A DNA stretch of 64,000 bases from Litorivicinus sp. (GTDB taxonomy: Bacteria > Pseudomonadota > Gammaproteobacteria > Pseudomonadales > Litorivicinaceae). The position numbers and the translations under genes are program-made. Location: the NCBI GenBank assembly GCA_018401755.1, contig JAGYKJ010000007.1, forward strand, positions 1-64,000, in the 5' to 3' direction. The notes beneath the pieces are model-generated. The model did not search any database. It was given only the letters and a program-made list of their open reading frames with translations, and was not told the DNA's origin. Positions 60,498 through 64,000 of the stretch are shown piece after piece. Each line of letters begins with the position of its first letter. Positions within the stretch are counted from its first letter, which is position 1.

Positions 60498-61118
60498 GTG
60501 ATTAGTAAAACAACCTTGGGTACAGAAAGTGCCTTACTTGTTTTTGACATGATAAATGTGCATGTCAAACATGAAGATGGCAGCGTTAATACAAAATATG
60601 CTCCGATATTGCCGGGAATTGTTAATCTTGTGATAAAAGCCCGCTCCCAGGGCGTCCCTATTATTTTTGCCTACGCCAATCATCGTCACGACAATGGGAC
60701 GACGGCCGTGACTTTGAGAGATACTGATAATCGGTTGCTGCCAGTTCCAGATGATGGCGAACCCGCCATTGCAGTCGTATCAGAGGGCACTTGGGGCAAT
60801 CAAATTATTGATGAGTTTGCCTCTACTCAGTCAGACTTTATGGTGCCCAAGTATCGATGGAGTGCATTTCATCAAACCTATTTGGATTTATTGTGCCGTA
60901 CCAAGGGGATTGGTCGGCTCGTCTTGCTTGGCGGTTCGACCGATGTTGGCATTGCGAGTACGGCATTTTCAGCAAGAGATCTTGACTATCATTTGATTTT
61001 TGCAAGTGATGGATGTGCCTCTCCGGAAATGGATAATCACCGCCAATTAATGCAACGTGTGTTTCCTCGAATGGGCTACGTGCGCACTGTTGAGGAAATT
61101 AGAGCCATGTTGCCGTAG
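60498..61118 (+). CDS. Isochorismatase-family hydrolase without the nucleophile Cys
   Basis: A 206-residue protein of the isochorismatase/cysteine hydrolase fold. Asp17 (LVFDMINVHV) and Lys118 (VPKYRWSAF) are kept, but the usual nucleophile Cys in TNVCVExTA is Gly151 (STDVGIASTAFSARD). Gly at this place is known in isochorismatase-proper (EntB/PhzD) which uses water directly, so vinyl-ether or similar hydrolysis is possible, unlike Cys-type amidases (nicotinamidase, N-carbamoylsarcosine hydrolase). GTG start with GGAGG before it, directly after the terminator. A dyad GCCAAC/GTTGGC (61129-61147) follows the gene. Confidence 0.82.
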   Translation: MISKTTLGTESALLVFDMINVHVKHEDGSVNTKYAPILPGIVNLVIKARSQGVPIIFAYANHRHDNGTTAVTLRDTDNRLLPVPDDGEPAIAVVSEGTWGNQIIDEFASTQSDFMVPKYRWSAFHQTYLDLLCRTKGIGRLVLLGGSTDVGIASTAFSARDLDYHLIFASDGCASPEMDNHRQLMQRVFPRMGYVRTVEEIRAMLP

Positions 61119-61209
61119 GTTAATAGGAGCCAACTTTTTCGGTTGGCGCCATACGAACTTATGGTTTGTTCTTCGTGAAGAGGTCTGCGAAATCGCTTGC
61201 TGACATGAC

Positions 61210-61566
61210 ATGGTCCAGCGGTTACAGAGTGCACGCCAGGAACTCAACCTACCGAACCTACTTGAGAAGCTCGATCGATTTGACCTGCTGATTCTGGATG
61301 ATCTGTCCTATGTCGAGAAGGATCAGGCGGAGACCAGCGTGCTGTTCGAGCTGATCTCCACTCGTTATGAGCGGCGATCCTTACTCATCACCGCGAATCA
61401 GCCGTTTGGAGAGTGGAACAGGGTCTTTCCCGATCCGGCAATGACCATCGCTGCGATTGACCGACTGGTACATCACGCCACCATCTTCGAAATGAATGTC
61501 GAAAGCTATCGGCGCCGACAGGCGGTTGAAACCAATAAAAGATCACGAGGCAAACAGGAGGGCTAA
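61210..61566 (+). pseudogene. istB: Truncated IS21-family IstB helper ATPase
   Basis: Residues match the C-terminal half of IstB: LVQRLQSAR-type start, LLEKLDRFDLLILDDLSYV (Walker B cut to ILDDLSY), SLLITANQPFGEW, HATIFEMNVESYRRR. The N-terminal part with Walker A is missing and the upstream frame is closed by a stop, so this is a dead remnant. IstB normally helps IstA transpose IS21 elements. No istA is visible nearby. It shows past IS insertion in the transporter array. Confidence 0.82.
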
Positions 61567-62042
61567 ACAACAAAGAGAGAGCTAAATGCCCATCTCGGAA
61601 CCGGACAAGATAATTGTCGATAACCGGACAAGATAGTTGACGCTATACAAGGCATGTTCGCCACATCCGCTGGGATTGGTTTAAATGATCTCTGACACAG
61701 AACGATTACTACCCTTGTATGACAGGTTATAGAAATCGATTAAGAGAAATGCTGGCTTTCTCAATCCGATCCTTCGGCAGCGGGCCTAAATCAGTTCCTT
61801 CTCACCCTGATTGCCTGATCGGTAGTGTCGATATCTTTCGCATCGTTATTTTTCCGAGTGTGGAGCCGATTTCCATTTATACGCTCACCTCATGACCTGA
61901 ATCATCTGCTTCAAAAAGAAAATTCATATCCAAGTATTCCCATGTTCCCTATTGGTTCACCGAGACATGTCTGAGATGAGCCGTACTGAGCAGTAGAGCC
62001 GATTTTCCATCTGGAAAAGCACCCAACGCCGTTGCGACGGCC
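61567..62042. mobile_element. IS21-type end remnant and IS debris
   Basis: Around 61600-61640 the motif AACCGGACAAGATA occurs twice, about 22 bases apart (near 61600 and 61623). Repeated terminal motifs like this are typical for IS21-type ends. The remaining bases up to the IS3 gene have no recognised gene; I see nothing else in them. Confidence 0.55.
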
Positions 62043-62306
62043 TCAGAGCTTTCCCAGCAGATCCTTAATGGCCTGATTCTCCAGCGCCATGTCCGCATAC
62101 ATCCGCTTCAGCTTACTGTTCTCAGCCTCAAGCTCTTTCATTCGCTTTAAATCCGACGCTTCCATACCGCCGTATTTGCTCTTCCACTGGTAATACGTGG
62201 CATTACTAATGCCGTGCTCTCTGCACAGATCTTCAATCTTTCGACCGGCTTCGGCTTCCTTCAGGATCGATACAATCTGTGTCTCTGTAAATCTCGATTT
62301 ACGCAT
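62043..62306 (-). pseudogene. IS3-family orfA transposase with vestigial orfB
   Basis: An 87-residue OrfA: helix-turn-helix RKSRFTETQIVSILKEAEAG, REHGISNATYYQWKSKYGG, then a leucine-zipper part ELEAENSKLKRMYADMALE. Its end carries the slippery heptamer GGGAAAG (around 62046-62052 on the minus strand), the known -1 frameshift type for IS3 OrfAB. In the -1 frame about 30 residues of OrfB start (ALRPSQRRWV...ISDMSR) can be read before a stop; the DDE domain is gone. So the element cannot move. Start at 62306. Confidence 0.85.
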
Positions 62307-62392
62307 GATGTCTCCTTCATCAAATGATGGCAGAAAACATCTAGCTTTTCCTTGCGCACTCATTGGGGGAGCTTAAGAACGTGCTAACCAAA

Positions 62393-62419
62393 AATAACCC
62401 CGCAACTTGCGGGGTTATT
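62393..62419 (-). terminator. Rho-independent terminator of tctC
   Basis: An eleven-base stem AATAACCCCGC / GCGGGGTTATT with a five-base loop lies past the stop of the minus-strand tctC gene. On that strand Ts follow at once (62390-62394). A strong terminator. Confidence 0.85.
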
Positions 62420-62464
62420 ACGAATCTGACGTCCTAACAACAGTACGTCATGGCGATATGACTT

Positions 62465-63703
62465 TTACTGACAATCCACCAGTGAAGCCTCATTTTCTGG
62501 ATGACCAGGATTGTATTCAATGGAACAGTTCATGCCAGCCTTCAGCGCTTTGCGTTTGACTTCTTTGCCAGCCACTAGGAGTTTTGTCCGACTGCTCGAG
62601 ATTGCTGCATTCACGGATGCCCCAGTCCCCTTAAATACAATAAGCTTACCGCCATCTTGAACATCATCCAGTGCTGCTGTGACTTTCGTTACTGGTGTTT
62701 CGCTGAACTTTGCAATGACATCATCAGGGGCCATGAGGATATTGCTGTAAAGCGTGGCCAAATCTTCTGGATTCATGTAGTCAATTGGGCGCTCCCCTTT
62801 TGCTGCCTCAGCGATTAACTCAGGGTCCTCAAGGGCTTTCCTAAACGCATCTTGCAGTATTTTGACTCGATCTGCGGGAACACCTGGGGTTGTGGCAAAA
62901 GGACGTCCTGCTGCCAGAGGCGCTGTTGCAACGGCCAGAGTTGCTTTCTGGTTTTCTGGTATGAACGTTGAGAGCTGCTCTAATTGATCTTGCCCTGCCA
63001 CCTTGCCGAGCAAACCAATGACCTTAAGACCTTCCTCCTTGGCTTGTTCAACAATACTGCCAAAGCTCCCAGCAGTCCCTTGGACTTCGCCACGAATGAC
63101 CGCAAGCAGCTTTTCCTGCGTTCCGACGTAACCAGAGATCAAACGGACCGGCATCCCCGCGTTTTGCAGAAGTTCAGTATAGGTATAGGAATCAGATCCA
63201 GGGCCCGTCGCACTGAACTTTTGCTCATCCCTGAGTGACTTCAACTCACTGAGGCTATTAAAGGGCGCGTCTTTAGCAGCCACATAGGCATAAGCCTCCC
63301 CGGTCGCACTGCCTAAAAGGTTCCATTTGGATACATCATAACTGACACCCTCTTTGCCAACACGCTGAGTGAAGGCCACCCCGCGATCGATAATAGCAAC
63401 CACTGTTCCGTCACGTGGCGCTTGTGAGTCGAGATAATTTGCAGCAACGATACCGCCCGCACCTGGCATATTTTGCACGATAACTTTCGGATTACCGGGA
63501 ATATGCTTTCCGATATGGTTACCAATTAGCCGTCCATATTGGTCATACCCACCCCCGGGTCCTGACCGTACGATGATCGTTATGGTTTTGCCTTTATAGA
63601 AATCACCACCGTGTCCACCTGCATACACAGGCGCAGATAGAAGTGCGGCCTGACAGACAAGGGCAGTCCCGACAATGCCTTTGAGAGAAGATAATAATCG
63701 CAT
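62465..63703 (-). CDS. tctC: TctC-type binding protein with extra C-terminal domain
   Basis: A 412-residue receptor. Signal peptide about 1-28 (SAPVYAGG), TctC core about 33-330 (IIVRSGPGGGYDQYGRLIGNH cut to GPGGGYD, NMPGAGGIVAANYL, RPFATTPGVPADR). Normal length is near 320; residues about 335-412 form an added domain (GGKLIVFKGTGASVNAAISSS and KAGMNCSIEYNPG with two Cys) that I do not recognise. The Cys pair may form a disulfide. It is followed upstream (minus strand order) by the partial TctB at the right edge? No: that gene lies before its start and may be part of another operon beginning outside the window. Confidence 0.85.
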   Translation of the reverse strand: MRLLSSLKGIVGTALVCQAALLSAPVYAGGHGGDFYKGKTITIIVRSGPGGGYDQYGRLIGNHIGKHIPGNPKVIVQNMPGAGGIVAANYLDSQAPRDGTVVAIIDRGVAFTQRVGKEGVSYDVSKWNLLGSATGEAYAYVAAKDAPFNSLSELKSLRDEQKFSATGPGSDSYTYTELLQNAGMPVRLISGYVGTQEKLLAVIRGEVQGTAGSFGSIVEQAKEEGLKVIGLLGKVAGQDQLEQLSTFIPENQKATLAVATAPLAAGRPFATTPGVPADRVKILQDAFRKALEDPELIAEAAKGERPIDYMNPEDLATLYSNILMAPDDVIAKFSETPVTKVTAALDDVQDGGKLIVFKGTGASVNAAISSSRTKLLVAGKEVKRKALKAGMNCSIEYNPGHPENEASLVDCQ

Positions 63704-63727
63704 GGCTTTACTCCTTATGATTATGTG

Positions 63728-64000
63728 TTATACGCCAAACAACAGTGTTGTCAGTACACCACGTGGTAGCGGAAGTACCAACCCTACCTGGAATCCCCAA
63801 TACAGGATCGCCAGTACGCCAAGCCCAAGTAGCGCTGATAACCACATTGGCTCTTTGTTCATCAATAAATAAATCACTACTAGAAGCGGTAGAGCAATCA
63901 AAAATCCGAGTAAATATGCCCCCGTGATCAATGCGCCAAACCAGATAAAGAATACAAAGACACGTCGAAAAGCATCGCGGGTAACTTCTGAATCAGTCAT
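63728..64000 (-). CDS. tctB: TTT small subunit TctB, cut by window edge
   Basis: A frame of 90 residues reaching the last base, with spans FVFFIWFGALITGAYLLGF, LPLLVVIYLLM and LLGLGVLAILYWGFQVGL and the TctB tail LPLPRGVLTT. Classical TctB is about 150-170 residues, so the Met at the edge is probably internal and the 5' part lies outside. It precedes the tctC gene at 62465 with 24 bases between on the same strand. A TctA gene is likely beyond the edge. Confidence 0.8.
   Translation of the reverse strand: MTDSEVTRDAFRRVFVFFIWFGALITGAYLLGFLIALPLLVVIYLLMNKEPMWLSALLGLGVLAILYWGFQVGLVLPLPRGVLTTLLFGV

Noticed and set aside
1-64000. tRNA, rRNA, riboswitch and CRISPR scan by eye
   Set aside because: No tRNA T-loop context, rRNA segment, riboswitch core or regularly spaced repeat array was found.

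Overview
The window reads as chromosomal DNA of a free-living, probably marine gammaproteobacterium. Genes are densely packed on both strands in short co-directional runs with standard Shine-Dalgarno sites, and base composition looks roughly balanced. The marine hint comes from a PdsO-PdsR-PdsS-like module (regulators of the proteobacterial dedicated sortase system) and from many transporters and oxidoreductases for small organic acids. No rRNA, tRNA or CRISPR array was seen. Genus was not determined.

Layout. 1-3.65 kb: small accessory patch with a lipoprotein, a ParDE-type and a VapBC-type toxin-antitoxin pair, a broken DNA-methylase N-terminus and orphan palindromes. 3.65-9 kb: lipoprotein, 2-hydroxyacid dehydrogenase, tartrate/malate-type decarboxylating dehydrogenase, class I fumarase, periplasmic rhodanese. 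8.9-12.4 kb: PDS-like OmpA protein, response regulator and histidine kinase, with no sortase in view. 12.4-19.2 kb: nitrilase-type amidase, GST, orphan HyuB, TAXI-TRAP transporter, TauE/SafE permease. 19.5-27 kb: aldehyde dehydrogenase, ThDP enzyme and a TctA-TctB fusion, then a TctC protein and an SDR. 27-50.7 kb: the most unusual part, with bicupin proteins, two EutA-family ASKHA ATPases, a 2Fe-2S flavoreductase, a divergent PanB homologue, a Cys-nucleophile alpha/beta hydrolase, a zinc alcohol dehydrogenase, a frameshifted CobW GTPase, a LigK-like aldolase and LigJ-like hydratase, tandem TauD dioxygenases, tandem bicupins, two DMT permeases, a second aldehyde dehydrogenase and two small cupins. 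50.8-64 kb: AbrB-type and MFS permeases, then an array of tripartite tricarboxylate transporter (TTT) genes interrupted by IS21 and IS3 remnants.

Working model (inference): the region takes up carboxylated, perhaps aromatic-derived acids through several TTT and TRAP systems and oxidises them through dioxygenases, dehydrogenases and lyases to pyruvate, oxaloacetate and C4 acids; the LigJ/LigK pair is the clearest pathway anchor. The most intriguing pattern is that EutA-like ATPases, normally reactivators of B12-dependent ethanolamine ammonia-lyase, sit twice beside bicupin genes with no eutBC in the window. This suggests an undescribed ATPase-cupin partnership. Recent tandem duplication (TauD pair), mosaic duplication (bicupin pair), a decaying CobW gene and IS remnants show the region is evolving actively.
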